A DNA stretch of 64,000 nucleotides from Citrobacter werkmanii NBRC 105721 (GTDB lineage Bacteria; Pseudomonadota; Gammaproteobacteria; Enterobacterales; Enterobacteriaceae), in assembly GCA_000759755.1 (NCBI GenBank), contig BBMW01000009.1:310001-374000 (forward strand), given 5' to 3'. The position numbers and the translations under genes are program-made. Below the pieces are notes generated by a model. That model did not search any database, had not been told where the DNA came from, and worked only from the letters and a program-made list of their open reading frames with translations. This document shows, in pieces, positions 51,276 through 62,927 of this stretch; position 1 is the first letter of the stretch, and each line of letters opens with the position of its first letter.

Positions 51276-51877
51276 CTCAGGAACTCACGGACTTTCTTTC
51301 TGCGCTGTCTGAAGAAGAGCGTATTGAAGCGATCAATGAATTCCGGAAAGCTATCCATAGCGTCAGCCCTTTTCGTGAAGAGCCGGTAGACTGCGTGCTA
51401 TGGGTTAAAAGCGACCATATTTATCCCAACGACTACAACCCGAACAATGTTGCTCCGCCAGAGAAAAAATTGCTGCTGAAATCTATTGAAGCGGATGGCT
51501 TCACGCAGCCGATTGTCGTCGTTGAATCATTCAGGGAAGAATATGAGATAGTAGACGGTTTTCATCGCCATGAATTAGGTAAAAATAAAGCATCGCTAAA
51601 ACCGCGCTTAAAAGGCTATCTGCCCGTCACCTGCCTGCAACGCAATCGTCATGAGCGTATGGCGGCGACAATCCGCCACAACCGCGCTCGCGGACGCCAC
51701 CAAATCCACGCCATGTCGGAAATCGTACGTGAATTATCGCAACTGGGCTGGAGTGAAGAAAAAATCGCTAAAGAACTCGGCATGGATAACGACGAAGTAT
51801 TGCGACTGAAACAAATCAACGGCCTGCAGGAATTATTTGCCGACCGTCGGTTTTCCAAAGCCTGGACAGTGAAATAA
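51248..51877 (+). CDS. ybdM: YbdM, ParB/Spo0J-like protein (IbrB family)
   Basis: 209 residues with a ParB N-terminal-like domain: the segment YNPNNVAPPEKKLLLKSIEADG followed by QPIVVV, then EIVDGFHRHELGK and RHNRARGRHQ, and a helix-turn-helix (SEEKIAKELGMDNDEVLRLKQ). ParB-type domains bind or cut nucleic acids or use CTP. It overlaps ybdN, so the two probably work as a pair. A second in-frame ATG at 51260 is a possible alternative start. Confidence 0.88.
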   Translation: MGDLMQQRLTQELTDFLSALSEEERIEAINEFRKAIHSVSPFREEPVDCVLWVKSDHIYPNDYNPNNVAPPEKKLLLKSIEADGFTQPIVVVESFREEYEIVDGFHRHELGKNKASLKPRLKGYLPVTCLQRNRHERMAATIRHNRARGRHQIHAMSEIVRELSQLGWSEEKIAKELGMDNDEVLRLKQINGLQELFADRRFSKAWTVK

Positions 51878-53038
51878 TTACAGCGAAACCAGACGCTCTG
51901 CGGCTGCTAACAGCGTCGATTCTTGCTTGGCAAAACATAGGCGGATCAGCTTATGCGGGAAAGGATCGGCGCAGAACACCGACAGCGGTATCGCCGCAAC
52001 GCCCACTTCTTTAGTTAACCACTGACAAAACTCAACGTCATTAAGCGTTGAGACCGCACTGTAATCGACCAGCAGAAAGTACGTCCCCTCACACGGCAGA
52101 ATTTCCAGTCGACTGTCGCGTAACGCATTCACCAGTACATCACGCTTTTTCTGATAAAACGTGGGCAGCTCGCGGTAGTGTATTGGGTCCTCCCGCAGCA
52201 TATCCGCCAGCGCCAGCTGAGCCGGCGTGTTGACTGAGAACGTCAGGTACTGATGGATTTTGCGTAGCTCGGCGCTAATGGCGGCGGGTGCAACGCAATA
52301 GCCAACTTTCCAGCCGGTCATATGATACGTTTTACCGAATGATGAAACGGCAACAGCGCGTTCCCGTAGCTGCGGATGAGCCAGCACGCTCGCATGTCCA
52401 TGAGCGGCAAAGCAGATATGCTCATAAACTTCGTCGCTGATAACAAAAATCTCACGCTCTTTAATCGCCTGCCATAACGCATCAAAATCAGTGCGCTGCC
52501 AGACGGTCGCAGATGGGTTATGCGGTGTATTGAGGATCACTAACCGGGTACGCTCGCTGAGTAACGTGGCAAATTCCTGCCAGTCCACACGAAATAACGG
52601 CGGTTGCAGCGCAATACGTTTCACCACGCCGCCGGATAACGCCACCGCAGGCGCATAGCTGTCGTAGCTCGGATCAAAACAGATCACTTCATCACCAGGC
52701 CGCACCAGCGCCGTAATAGCTGCATACAATGCTTCTGTGGCCCCAGCCGTGACGCTGATCTCACTTGTCGCGTCGGGCTTATAGCCGTACAACTCCGCTG
52801 TTTTATCGGCAATGGCTTCGCGCAGCGGCTGCACGCCCGTCATCGGCGCATACTGGTTAGCGCCATGCGCAACATGATATGCCAGACGTTCCTGCAAGAA
52901 GTGTGGACCGTCAAAATCAGGAAATCCCTGCGAGAGGTTAATGGCCTGATGCTGCTGCGCCAGCGCGCTCATCTGCGTGAAGATTGTGGTGCCCAGATTA
53001 GGCAGTTTACTTTGCACAATCAGCGGGTTATTACTCAT
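51878..53038 (-). CDS. ybdL: Methionine aminotransferase YbdL
   Basis: 386 residues, equal to E. coli YbdL. This fold-type I PLP aminotransferase prefers methionine, histidine and phenylalanine in E. coli. The PLP lysine is in SSFGKTYHMTGWKVGY, with NTPHNPSA and ISDEVYEH before it. I chose the ATG at 53038 (MSNNPLIVQSKLP); the frame continues 13 codons upstream without family match. It converges with ybdM and is divergent from ybdH. Confidence 0.95.
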   Translation of the reverse strand: MSNNPLIVQSKLPNLGTTIFTQMSALAQQHQAINLSQGFPDFDGPHFLQERLAYHVAHGANQYAPMTGVQPLREAIADKTAELYGYKPDATSEISVTAGATEALYAAITALVRPGDEVICFDPSYDSYAPAVALSGGVVKRIALQPPLFRVDWQEFATLLSERTRLVILNTPHNPSATVWQRTDFDALWQAIKEREIFVISDEVYEHICFAAHGHASVLAHPQLRERAVAVSSFGKTYHMTGWKVGYCVAPAAISAELRKIHQYLTFSVNTPAQLALADMLREDPIHYRELPTFYQKKRDVLVNALRDSRLEILPCEGTYFLLVDYSAVSTLNDVEFCQWLTKEVGVAAIPLSVFCADPFPHKLIRLCFAKQESTLLAAAERLVSL

Positions 53039-53170
53039 TATTGTTATCCCAGCGAGTGATGTTGTTGTTGAAGCCACTATAGCACGATGCTAGTATTTGG
53101 CAATCAAGACGTTCAGACGTCTATATAAATATAACCTGCCAGGACAGGACAGCCAAAAGGACAACACAAC

Positions 53171-54259
53171 ATGAGTAATACCGAGATTCGCGTCGTCACC
53201 GGCCCGGCCAACTATTTTTCCCATCCCGGCAGTTTGTCGAGACTCAACGATTTTTTCACAACCGACCAACTCTCACGCGCTGTCTGGGTTTACGGTGAGC
53301 GCGCCATCGATGCGGCCCGCCCTTATCTGCCAGAGGCTTTTCATCTTGCCGAGGCTAAGCGCCTACTGTTTACGGGACATTGCAGCGAAACCGATGTTGC
53401 TCAACTGGCAAAAGAATCGGGAGATGATCGCAGCATCGTGATTGGCGTGGGCGGCGGTACACTGCTCGATACGGCTAAAGCGCTGGCTCGCCGTCTTGAT
53501 TTACCTTTCGTGGCGATCCCGACCATTGCCGCCACCTGCGCGGCCTGGACGCCGCTTTCCGTCTGGTACAACGATGCCGGTCAGGCGCTGCATTTCGAAA
53601 TATTCGACGATGCCAATTTTTTGGTGCTGGTTGAGCCACGAATCATACTCAACGCGCCTGAAGAGTATTTACTGGCCGGTATTGGCGATACGCTGGCGAA
53701 ATGGTATGAGGCAGTGGTGCTGGCTCCCCAGCCAGAAACGTTACCTTTGACCGTACGTCTGGGCATCAACGGCGCGCTGGCCATCCGCGACGTCCTGCTG
53801 GAAAGCAGCGAGCAGGCACTGGCAGATAAGCAGCGTGGTGAACTAACCCAGGCGTTTTGCGACGTGGTGGATGCGATTATAGCCGGCGGCGGCATGGTTG
53901 GTGGTCTGGGCGAGCGCTACACCCGTGTGGCGGCGGCACATTCGGTCCATAACGGTCTGACCGTCCTCCCGCAAACGGAGAAGTTTCTCCATGGCACCAA
54001 AGTGGCGTATGGCATTCTGGTGCAGAGCGCATTACTTGGGCAAGATGATGTTCTGGCGCAACTTGTCACCGCTTATCAGCGGTTCAATCTCCCCACCAGG
54101 CTGGCCCAGTTAGACGTGGATATCGCAAATCGCGCTGAGATCGATAAGGTGATTGCGCATACCCTGCGCCCGGTGGAATCTATTCATGCGCTGCCGGTAA
54201 CGTTAACGCCAGATACCCTGCGCGCAGCATTTGAGAAAGTAGAATCGTTGACGGTGTGA
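53171..54259 (+). CDS. hcxA: Hydroxycarboxylate dehydrogenase A (YbdH)
   Basis: 362 residues, as in E. coli. It is an iron-containing-alcohol/glycerol-dehydrogenase-like NAD(P)H enzyme that reduces 2-oxoacids such as 2-oxobutyrate. The nucleotide-binding GVGGGTLLDTAKALA and metal-site histidines in AAAHSVHNG and FLHGTKVAYG fit the family. It is divergent from ybdL, which may act on related oxo-acids. Confidence 0.94.
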   Translation: MSNTEIRVVTGPANYFSHPGSLSRLNDFFTTDQLSRAVWVYGERAIDAARPYLPEAFHLAEAKRLLFTGHCSETDVAQLAKESGDDRSIVIGVGGGTLLDTAKALARRLDLPFVAIPTIAATCAAWTPLSVWYNDAGQALHFEIFDDANFLVLVEPRIILNAPEEYLLAGIGDTLAKWYEAVVLAPQPETLPLTVRLGINGALAIRDVLLESSEQALADKQRGELTQAFCDVVDAIIAGGGMVGGLGERYTRVAAAHSVHNGLTVLPQTEKFLHGTKVAYGILVQSALLGQDDVLAQLVTAYQRFNLPTRLAQLDVDIANRAEIDKVIAHTLRPVESIHALPVTLTPDTLRAAFEKVESLTV

Positions 54260-54270
54260 CTATCGTACAG

Positions 54271-54300
54271 GTTGCCTGATGACGGCTTCGCCTTATCAGG
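54271..54300. repeat. REP-like unit after hcxA
   Basis: CCTGATGACGGCTTCGCCTTATCAGG forms a hairpin with CCTGAT and ATCAGG ends, like a REP unit. It is 11 bases after the hcxA stop codon and may be its terminator. Confidence 0.7.
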
Positions 54301-54348
54301 TCAACGACGACTAATTATAACGGCAAATGCTCACAATAATTCGAGGAG

Positions 54349-54382
54349 TTGTAGGCCGGATAAGCGTCAGCGCATCCGGCAA
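54349..54382. repeat. REP unit before ybdD
   Basis: GTTGTAGGCCGGATAAGCG then GCGCATCCGGCAAAA is a standard REP hairpin between the convergent hcxA and ybdD genes. Confidence 0.85.
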
Positions 54383-54386
54383 AAAA

Positions 54387-54584
54387 TTAACAGCACTTCG
54401 CGCCGCCTTTCCCCCCATAGCGCGCATCCTGCCGCTCGCGGAAAAACTCTTCGTAGGTCATTGGCGTCTGATCCGGATGCGTGACGCGCATATGCTCAAC
54501 ATAGTTGTCATAATCCGGCACACCGATCATCAAGCGGGCGGTTTGCCCTAAATACTTCCCGGCTTTAGCGAGTGTTTCAAACAT
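54387..54584 (-). CDS. ybdD: YbdD, small DUF466 protein
   Basis: 65 residues, as in E. coli. It carries the DUF466 pattern ([14 protein letters not shown], then [20 protein letters not shown]) and ends CC. The same kind of small gene, yjiX, follows the CstA-like btsT in E. coli, so a link to the transporter is likely. It is downstream of cstA, 63 bases after its stop. Confidence 0.94.
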   Translation of the reverse strand: MFETLAKAGKYLGQTARLMIGVPDYDNYVEHMRVTHPDQTPMTYEEFFRERQDARYGGKGGAKCC

Positions 54585-54647
54585 AGTGATTCCCTGGCGT
54601 ACAAATGCCCTCCCCGCTCAGGAAAGGGCTTGTTGGTGAAGAGAATA

Positions 54648-56753
54648 TTAGTGCGCGCCTTTAGCCTGCGCCACGATCTCTTCGACATTCTCCGGCATCG
54701 GTTCGTACGGCGTTTCTTTCGACGTCGGTTTGTCCTCTTTCAGTGCTGCCAGCGCAGTTTTAATCGAGAACAGACCCAGCACCACGACGACCACCATGAA
54801 GAAGATGGTAAGACCCGCATCCAGACGGTTGTTAAACACCAGTTGCGTCAGTTGCGACTGGGTGTACTGCGCCGGAATATTACCGCTGTCGATCATCGCC
54901 TGGAACTTGTTGGCGATAGCCAGGAAGCCAATTTTCGCATCCGGGCTAAACGCTTTCTGCCAGCCCGCAGTCAGAGTACAAATCAGCAGCCAGGCCGTTG
55001 GCACCAGCGCTACCCATGCGTAGCGCTGACGTTTCATCTTGAACAGCACCACCGCACAGAGCATCAATGCCATACCGGCCAGCATCTGGTTGGCGATACC
55101 AAACAGCGGCCACAGGGTGTTGATACCGCCCAGCGGATCCACCACGCCCTGGTGTAAGAAGTAACCCCAGGCCAGTACGCACAGCGCTGTAGCCAGCAGG
55201 TTCGCAGGCAGTGAATCGGTACGTTTCAGGCTCGGTGATACCACGCCCAACAGATCCTGCAGCATAAAGCGTGCGGCGCGTGTACCGGCGTCAACCGCCG
55301 TCAGAATAAACAGGGCTTCAAATAGAATGGCGAAGTGATACCAGAACGCCACATCCATCATGCCGCCCAGCGCACCATGCAGAATATACGCCATCCCAAC
55401 GGCCAGCGTCGGCGCACCGCCTGCGCGGGAAATGATGGATTGTTCGCCGACTTCATTGGCGATTTGATGCAAGGTGTCTGGGGTAATAGCAAAGCCCCAA
55501 CTGCTGACCACCTGCGCCGCAGAAGCAACGACATCCGCCGTACCCGCCGGAGCCAACACCGCCATCGGGCTGTTCATCGCGAAGTACACGCCCGGATCGA
55601 TGATGCACGCGGAAACCAGCGCCATAATGGCGACAAAGGATTCCATTAACATTCCGCCATAGCCGATAAAACAGGCCTGCCCTTCGTTCGCCAGCATCTT
55701 CGGCGTGGTACCGGAAGAGATCAGCGCGTGGAAGCCAGATACCGCACCACAGGCAATGGTAATAAACAGGAACGGGAACAGGTTACCGGTCCAGACCGGG
55801 CCAGTACCGTCAACAAACTTGGTCAGCGCAGGCATGGTCAGCGTCGGACGCATGATCAGAATACCCACCGCCAGACCAACAATGGTGCCGATCTTCAGGA
55901 AGGTAGAGAGATAATCACGCGGGGCCAGCAACAGCCATACTGGCAGCACGGCAGCGACAAAGCCGTAACCCACCAGCATCCACGTCAGTTGTACGCCGGT
56001 AAAGTCAAAATACGGTGCCCAGGTCGGACTTTCGGCCACCCAACCGCCGGAAATAATGGCAAACACCAGGAATACCAGACCGATGACCGACACTTCGCCA
56101 ATGCGGCCCGGACGCAAATAACGCAGGTAGATCCCCATAAAGATCGCCAGCGGAATGGTAAACGCGACGGTGTAGGTTCCCCACGGGCTGTGGGTCAGCG
56201 CTTTCACGACGATCATCGCCAGTACCGCGAGGATAATCACCATGATCATAAAACAGGCTACCAGCGCAATAACGCCCGCCGTTGGGCCCATTTCTTCTTT
56301 CACCAGTTCGCCAAGGGAACGACCATCGCGACGGGTAGAAACAAACAGTACCATGAAGTCCTGCACTGCCCCCGCAAGTACCACCCCGGCAAGCAGCCAG
56401 ATCATCCCCGGCAAATAACCCATTTGTGCCGCCAGCACCGGTCCGACTAACGGACCCGCCCCGGCAATCGCCGCAAAATGGTGACCGAACAGCACTTTTT
56501 TATCGGTAGGAACATAATCCAGACCGTCGTTATGGCGCACGGCTGGCGTCATACGCGTTGGGTCCAGCGCCAGCACATTTTTCGCAATGTACAGGCCATA
56601 GAAACGGTAAGCGATAAGGTAGACACAGACCGACGCCACGACTATCCACAACGCGTTGATCTGTTCACCACGGTTTAATGCGATATAGCCGAGGGCAAAT
56701 GCTCCCATAACGGAGAGCACTGTCCAGACGAGGTACTTCCCTGATTTATTCAT
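54648..56753 (-). CDS. cstA: Pyruvate/peptide transporter CstA
   Basis: 701 residues, equal to E. coli CstA. It is a large inner-membrane carrier of the CstA/BtsT family, taking up pyruvate and peptides in carbon starvation. About 16-18 hydrophobic segments are seen, with FGHHFAAIAGAGPLVGPVLAAQ and SGFHALISSGTTPKM typical of the family. A CRP-type site lies upstream (56874-56889), and GGA motifs near the start codon suit CsrA repression, both known in E. coli. Confidence 0.97.
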   Translation of the reverse strand: MNKSGKYLVWTVLSVMGAFALGYIALNRGEQINALWIVVASVCVYLIAYRFYGLYIAKNVLALDPTRMTPAVRHNDGLDYVPTDKKVLFGHHFAAIAGAGPLVGPVLAAQMGYLPGMIWLLAGVVLAGAVQDFMVLFVSTRRDGRSLGELVKEEMGPTAGVIALVACFMIMVIILAVLAMIVVKALTHSPWGTYTVAFTIPLAIFMGIYLRYLRPGRIGEVSVIGLVFLVFAIISGGWVAESPTWAPYFDFTGVQLTWMLVGYGFVAAVLPVWLLLAPRDYLSTFLKIGTIVGLAVGILIMRPTLTMPALTKFVDGTGPVWTGNLFPFLFITIACGAVSGFHALISSGTTPKMLANEGQACFIGYGGMLMESFVAIMALVSACIIDPGVYFAMNSPMAVLAPAGTADVVASAAQVVSSWGFAITPDTLHQIANEVGEQSIISRAGGAPTLAVGMAYILHGALGGMMDVAFWYHFAILFEALFILTAVDAGTRAARFMLQDLLGVVSPSLKRTDSLPANLLATALCVLAWGYFLHQGVVDPLGGINTLWPLFGIANQMLAGMALMLCAVVLFKMKRQRYAWVALVPTAWLLICTLTAGWQKAFSPDAKIGFLAIANKFQAMIDSGNIPAQYTQSQLTQLVFNNRLDAGLTIFFMVVVVVLGLFSIKTALAALKEDKPTSKETPYEPMPENVEEIVAQAKGAH

Positions 56754-56760
56754 ATTGATT

Positions 56761-56773
56761 ATCCGTTGTCCAG
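56761..56773 (-). promoter_or_regulatory. Possible CsrA sites at the cstA start
   Basis: On the minus strand the leader reads CTGGACAACGGATAATCAAT before the ATG, with two GGA motifs at and near the Shine-Dalgarno. CsrA represses cstA translation in E. coli through GGA sites in the leader. RNA structure was not computed. Confidence 0.5.
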
Positions 56774-56848
56774 GTCAGAGAGATGTTACATTTTGTTTCT
56801 ATAACATCTTTTCTGAATTTAACAACATGACAACCATGCAAACCCGAA

Positions 56849-56889
56849 GTATCACTGAATTTTTACATTGCAGTGTTAACTAGATCACT
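56849..56889 (-). promoter_or_regulatory. CRP-type site and -10 of cstA
   Basis: TGTTAACTAGATCACT (56874-56889) matches the CRP consensus TGTGA-N6-TCACA at 8 of 10 positions. A TGATAC -10 lies at 56854-56849, placing the site about 41 bases before the start near 56841, as at class II CRP promoters. E. coli cstA needs CRP-cAMP. Confidence 0.6.
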
Positions 56890-56937
56890 TCATTTACCTG
56901 TTAACCCTGCAATTTCATTTTACTTTGCCGGGCGACT

Positions 56938-58108
<1,171 letters not shown>

Positions 58109-58109
<1 letters not shown>

Positions 58110-58966
58110 CAGTTCACCTCGCGGGAGAGCAGCTTCCACCAGGCGTCTATGGTCGGATTTTTCGCCAGCATCACGAAATCAATATCGCCATGAACTTTAC
58201 GCCAGCGTGCCGCCAGCGCCATCATGCGCACGGAATCCAGCCCGTAGTCGATCAGGTTTTCGTCATCCATTGGCTCCTCGGACTCATCAAGCAGCGGCAA
58301 AATGATGCTACGCAGCGCCTCTTTACTCGCCGGAACCGGCGTCGGCAAAAGCTCCTGGGTCATTACCACCCGACCGGAGCGTCCCGCCACGTATTTCAGC
58401 GACATCAGGTGTTCATCGCGACTAAAATCCGCCAGCGCATCGGCGACCATAAACGGCTTGATATCGCGCATAAAAGCGTCCGTCGCAGTGGTCATGCAGC
58501 CAATATGAGCATACACACCGGTAATAATCAGTTGATTACGTCCGGTTTCCTTGAGCATCTGCTCCAGCGGAGAGCGATGAAATGCGCTATAACGCCATTT
58601 CACCAGAATAGTATCCGCTTCATCCGGCGCCAGCGCCTCAACGATCTTTTGTTGTTCCGGGGAACGCGTCAGGCCCGGTCCCCACATATCATTCAGCAGA
58701 GCGCGATCTTCATCACTCTGTTCTTTCGGCTGAGCGGTGTAATACACCGGAATGTTATGCTCTTTGCAGTACTGGCGCAGCGCGGCGATGTTCGCGATGA
58801 CCTGCTCCATCATCGGGCAGTTATCGCCCCAAAAGCCGATAAAATAATCCTGCATGTCGTGGATCAGCAGCGCAGCGCGTTCAGGGTCAAATGCCCAGTC
58901 GACTTTGTTCACCGGAACATCGAGCGCCGTTGGTAGCGCATAAGCCTGCAGTTTAGGAATTGCCAT
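58109..58966 (-). CDS. entB: Isochorismatase / aryl carrier protein EntB
   Basis: 285 residues, as in E. coli. The N-terminal domain hydrolyses isochorismate (DMQDYFI and TTATDAF regions). The C-terminal aryl carrier domain (about residues 210-285) holds the phosphopantetheine Ser in YGLDSVRMMAL. It links EntC product to EntE loading. The start follows AAGGAG 8 bases upstream. Confidence 0.97.
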
Positions 58967-58979
58967 TTCTATTTCTCCT

Positions 58980-60590
58980 TCAGGCCAGTGAACGTGATGC
59001 CAGCCACTGACGTAATTGTTTTTTATCCACTTTACCGACCGAGGTCAGCGGGAGTGACTCAACGCACTCCACGCGGTCAGGTAATTTGAATTCCGCCACG
59101 CCCTGGTCGCGCAGGAAACGGCGCACCTGCACCGCGCGCAGCGGCTCTTTCACCACCAGCCAGGCACAGCTTTTCTCGCCCATCAGTTCGTCATCCATAC
59201 TGACCAGGGCCGCATGGATCACCAATGGGTGGCGTAACAGCAGATTTTCAATTTCTTCTGCTGCGATCTTCTCGCCACCCCGGTTGATTTGATCCTTTTC
59301 ACGTCCTTGTACGGTGATATAGCCATCCTGATCGATAGCGATCAGATCGCCGGAGCAGTAAAAACCGTTGGCGTCAAAAGCGCTGGCGTTGTGCTCCGGG
59401 CTTTTGAAATAACCGCGGAAAGTGTACGGACCACGCGTCATCAGACGTCCGGTCTCTCCCTGGGCTAAGGGGTTGCCGTCAGCGTCTGCAACCCAGACTT
59501 CATCATCCGGACACATCGGACGGCCCTGGGTGTTGATGATGCGCTCAGGGCTGTCGTCCAGACGGGTGTAGTTCACCAGCCCTTCCGCCATGCCAAAGAC
59601 CTGCTGCAACTGGCAGCCAATCTCCGCTGGAATACGCGCCGCAAGCGAGGCAGAAAGGCGTGCCCCACCAACTTGCAGCAGCGTCAGCGAAGCCAATTGC
59701 GCATTACTCCCCCACTCCGCAATCGCCTGCAGCCACAGACTCACCGCCGGCGGCACCAGCGCCGTGACGTTAACCTGATGCTGTTCAATCAGTGGGAAAC
59801 ACAGGGTTGCGCTCGGGTCAGCCGCGAGAACCACCGTGCCGCCAGCCAGGAACACGCCCAGCGCGCCAGGCGAACTCATGGCGTAGTTATGCGCCGCCGG
59901 GATCGCGCACAGATAGCGCGTTTCCCCGGTAAAGCGGCAGATCTCATTACTGCGTCGCACGCTGTAGTAGTAATCGTTATGAGTACGAGGAATAAGCTTT
60001 GGCGTGCCGGTGGTACCGCCGGAAAGCTGGAAGTACGCCACTTCATCAGCAGGCGATGGCGTCGCGGTAAAATCAGCCGTAGGCTGGTCTATCGCCTTTT
60101 GCAGGTTATGTTCGCCTTCATCATTGCGCAGTTGCACCACGCGCACTGAATTGTGTTCAGCCACAAAGGCATTGAGAAAATCTTCCCCGCTAAACAGCGC
60201 ATGCTGGCGATCAGCAATCAGCAGCGCCGGTTCAATCTGTTTGGCATAGGCGTTGAGTTCGTTACGCTGATGGCTGAACAGGGCCAGCACCGGAGCGACA
60301 CCCAGCTTGAGTAACGCAAAGAAGGTGATGTACAGCTCAGCCACATTGCCCAGTTGTACCAATGCGGTTTCGCCGGGTTTGATTCCCTGACGACGCAGGC
60401 TGCAGGCAAGATTGTCAGCGGCCTGATTCAGCTGGCGATAGCTCAAATGGCGTTCACCATCAATAATCGCCGTATGGTCGCTGTCGGCATGACGGGTCAG
60501 AATGTCGGTCAGCGGCAAATCCTGCCAGTAACCTTTTTCACGATAGCGGCGGGCAAACTCCTCCGGCCAACGGGTGAAAGGAATACTCAT
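58980..60590 (-). CDS. entE: 2,3-dihydroxybenzoate-AMP ligase EntE
   Basis: 536 residues, equal to E. coli EntE. It adenylates 2,3-dihydroxybenzoate and loads it on EntB. The AMP-binding signature [17 protein letters not shown] and the C-terminal GRxKDxINRGGEK ([18 protein letters not shown]) are clear. I chose the second of two adjacent ATGs (60590): it has a five-base gap after AAGGAG, while the first has only two. It lies 9 bases after entC. Confidence 0.97.
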   Translation of the reverse strand: MSIPFTRWPEEFARRYREKGYWQDLPLTDILTRHADSDHTAIIDGERHLSYRQLNQAADNLACSLRRQGIKPGETALVQLGNVAELYITFFALLKLGVAPVLALFSHQRNELNAYAKQIEPALLIADRQHALFSGEDFLNAFVAEHNSVRVVQLRNDEGEHNLQKAIDQPTADFTATPSPADEVAYFQLSGGTTGTPKLIPRTHNDYYYSVRRSNEICRFTGETRYLCAIPAAHNYAMSSPGALGVFLAGGTVVLAADPSATLCFPLIEQHQVNVTALVPPAVSLWLQAIAEWGSNAQLASLTLLQVGGARLSASLAARIPAEIGCQLQQVFGMAEGLVNYTRLDDSPERIINTQGRPMCPDDEVWVADADGNPLAQGETGRLMTRGPYTFRGYFKSPEHNASAFDANGFYCSGDLIAIDQDGYITVQGREKDQINRGGEKIAAEEIENLLLRHPLVIHAALVSMDDELMGEKSCAWLVVKEPLRAVQVRRFLRDQGVAEFKLPDRVECVESLPLTSVGKVDKKQLRQWLASRSLA

Positions 60591-60599
60591 CATGACTCC

Positions 60600-61775
60600 T
60601 TAATGCAGTCCAAAAACATTCAGCATGGTGGAAAGCTTGGCTCCCGTTTCACGCCATTCCGCAACCGGAGAAGACGCAGGCACAATTCCGGCGCCAGCAA
60701 AGAAACGAACCTGATTACGCAGCAGCTTCGCGCAGCGGATCGTCACCACCCATTCGCCGTTGCCTTCGGCATCACACCAGCCGACAATGCCGCCGAACAG
60801 TTCGCGATCGAACGGCTCCAGCTCGGCGATCAGCTTGCGCGCAACCTGATGCGGGAAACCGCTCAGCGCAGGCGTCGGATGCAACAGGCACGCCAACGTC
60901 AGCGCGTTTTCCTCTGCGTTGGCTTTACCTTCAAACGGCGTACCGAGATGCCAGAGCGTCGGCGTAGTAACCAGTTGCGGAGAGGAAGGCAGTTGCAGTT
61001 CACTGCTGCGATCGCGCAATACCGTTTTCATCGCCTGCGTCACCAGATCGTGCTCATGGCGGTCCTTCTCAGATGCCAGCAGGCGGATCCCTGCTTCGCG
61101 ATCCAGCACATCATCAGGCTGACGACGCGCCGAACCGGCCAGCGGCAGAGAACTGAAACGATCGCCCTCTTTGCGTAACAGCAGTTCCGGGCTGGCGCCA
61201 ATCAATACGCCACCGTCTTCAATAGGGACATGGAAGTTGTAACTCGCCGGATTTTGCGCCACCAGGCGTTCAAGTAACGCCCCACTGTCAATATTGGCAT
61301 CGGTGGTGATATCGATCAGGCGTGACAACACCACTTTGTCGACTTCCGGGGTTGCCGTCAGCGCCGCCGCCCGGGCAACCATCTCTTCAAAAAAGTCCTG
61401 TTCCGGAATCGATTTACGCTCAACCACGTTTAATGACTGATGCCGGTTAAAGTAACGTGATGATTGCTGCTTTGCCGTGCGAGAGAAGCTCTGCCACGAT
61501 TGGGGAATAAACAGCGATGATGGCTGGCGGGTATCGAAAGGAATCGCCCCTACCATGATGGGGTTCGCGATGCCCTGCGATTTGGCATCAGCAAACAGTG
61601 CGTGCATTTTGTGTTGGAAAGGGCTGTCTGGCGAATCGCCATCAATTGCCGGTTCCGCATAGCGGGTGAAGCATCCTGACGTCGTAAAACTACGATACGG
61701 CGACATAAAGAAAAAACTGTCGGGAGCGAGCGTCGGCATAGTCTGCGTTTTTTCCTCGGCCAGTGACATATCCAT
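60600..61775 (-). CDS. entC: Isochorismate synthase EntC
   Basis: 391 residues, as in E. coli. It turns chorismate to isochorismate, the first step to enterobactin. The chorismate-binding family shows [20 protein letters not shown], then [19 protein letters not shown], and [30 protein letters not shown] chose the ATG at 61775, preceded by GGAGG at five bases; an in-frame TTG lies four codons upstream. It is the first gene of the entCEBAH operon. Confidence 0.97.
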   Translation of the reverse strand: MDMSLAEEKTQTMPTLAPDSFFFMSPYRSFTTSGCFTRYAEPAIDGDSPDSPFQHKMHALFADAKSQGIANPIMVGAIPFDTRQPSSLFIPQSWQSFSRTAKQQSSRYFNRHQSLNVVERKSIPEQDFFEEMVARAAALTATPEVDKVVLSRLIDITTDANIDSGALLERLVAQNPASYNFHVPIEDGGVLIGASPELLLRKEGDRFSSLPLAGSARRQPDDVLDREAGIRLLASEKDRHEHDLVTQAMKTVLRDRSSELQLPSSPQLVTTPTLWHLGTPFEGKANAEENALTLACLLHPTPALSGFPHQVARKLIAELEPFDRELFGGIVGWCDAEGNGEWVVTIRCAKLLRNQVRFFAGAGIVPASSPVAEWRETGAKLSTMLNVFGLH

Positions 61776-61803
61776 ATCATCCTCCAAAAATGATAAAGGC
61801 TCT

Positions 61804-61822
61804 AATAATGATTATCATTTAT
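61804..61822. promoter_or_regulatory. Fur box upstream of entC
   Basis: AATAATGATTATCATTTAT matches the 19-base Fur consensus at 14 positions, with a perfect inner ATGATTATCAT. Known Fur control of entC-fepB in E. coli agrees. Confidence 0.8.
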
Positions 61823-61918
61823 ATTTTCGGTCGCTAACCTAAAAGCAAAGCGGCTGTATGTCAACTCTTGTGGCAGCACAATGTGCGACTTTGGCTTGCA
61901 TCCTTGCTCGCTAACAAT

Positions 61919-61937
61919 GAAAATGAGAAGCATTAAC
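61919..61937. promoter_or_regulatory. Fur box upstream of fepB
   Basis: GAAAATGAGAAGCATTAAC matches the 19-base Fur consensus at 15 positions and lies 25 bases before fepB. Confidence 0.7.
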
Positions 61938-61962
61938 TATACTGATAACAGGAAGCTGATTC

Positions 61963-62919
61963 GTGAGTCTCCCCTCTTTTTGTCGCACCGTGCTTTTACT
62001 GACTGGTGTGTTTATTTCAGGAGTTTCTTTAGGTCACGCCGCCGACTGGCCGCGTCAGATCACCGACAGCCGTGGCACGCATACGCTGGAGCATAAGCCG
62101 CAGCGCATTGTCTCCACCAGCGTAACCCTCACCGGCTCGCTGCTGGCGATTGATGCCCCTGTCATCGCCAGCGGCGCCACCACGCCGAACAACCGCATTG
62201 GCGATGCGCAGGGCTTTTTACGTCAATGGAGCGACGTGGCCAGGGAACGCAAACTCAGCCGTCTGTACATCGGCGAACCGAGCGCTGAGGCCGTAGCGGC
62301 ACAAATGCCGGATCTGATTCTAATCAGCGCTACCGGCGGCGACTCCGCCCTCGCGCTATACGATCAGCTTTCCACCATCGCACCCACACTTATCATCAAC
62401 TACGACGACAAAAGCTGGCAGTCGCTGCTGACGCAACTGGGTGAAATTACCGGTCAGGAACAACAGGCAGCGGCACGTATTGCCGAATTTGATAAGCAAC
62501 TGCAAGCGGTTAAGCAACGTATCACCCTGCCACCACAGCCGGTCAGCGCGCTGGTGTATACCGCCGCGGCGCACAGTGCCAATCTTTGGACGCCTGAGTC
62601 GGCGCAGGGCAAGCTGATGGAACAGTTAGGTTTCACGCTGGCCCCGTTGCCTGCTGGTTTGCACACCAGCCAGAGTCAGGGCAAACGCCACGATATCATC
62701 CAGCTTGGCGGTGAAAATCTGGCGGCAGGCCTGAACGGCGAAGCGCTGTTCCTGTTTGCTGGCGACAGCAAAGATGCCGACGCCATTTATGCCAATCCGC
62801 TTCTGGCGCATCTGCCAGCCGTGCAAAATAAACGTGTTTACGCCCTGGGCACGGAAACCTTCCGTCTCGACTACTACAGCGCGACGCAGCTGTTGCAACG
62901 TCTGTCGGCTCTCTTTTAA
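61963..62919 (+). CDS. fepB: Ferric enterobactin periplasmic binding protein FepB
   Basis: 318 residues from a GTG start, equal to E. coli FepB. It carries ferric enterobactin in the periplasm to the FepDGC transporter. A signal peptide (about residues 1-26, ending SLGHAA) is followed by a class III binding-protein fold: [20 protein letters not shown] and the distal [13 protein letters not shown]. It is divergent from entC. Confidence 0.96.
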   Translation: MSLPSFCRTVLLLTGVFISGVSLGHAADWPRQITDSRGTHTLEHKPQRIVSTSVTLTGSLLAIDAPVIASGATTPNNRIGDAQGFLRQWSDVARERKLSRLYIGEPSAEAVAAQMPDLILISATGGDSALALYDQLSTIAPTLIINYDDKSWQSLLTQLGEITGQEQQAAARIAEFDKQLQAVKQRITLPPQPVSALVYTAAAHSANLWTPESAQGKLMEQLGFTLAPLPAGLHTSQSQGKRHDIIQLGGENLAAGLNGEALFLFAGDSKDADAIYANPLLAHLPAVQNKRVYALGTETFRLDYYSATQLLQRLSALF

Positions 62920-62927
62920 AAGCCAGC

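Noticed and set aside
54648-56678. Several plus-strand frames opposite cstA, up to 240 codons
   Set aside because: All lie inside cstA, a long gene with biased codons, and none has a start signal or known domain.
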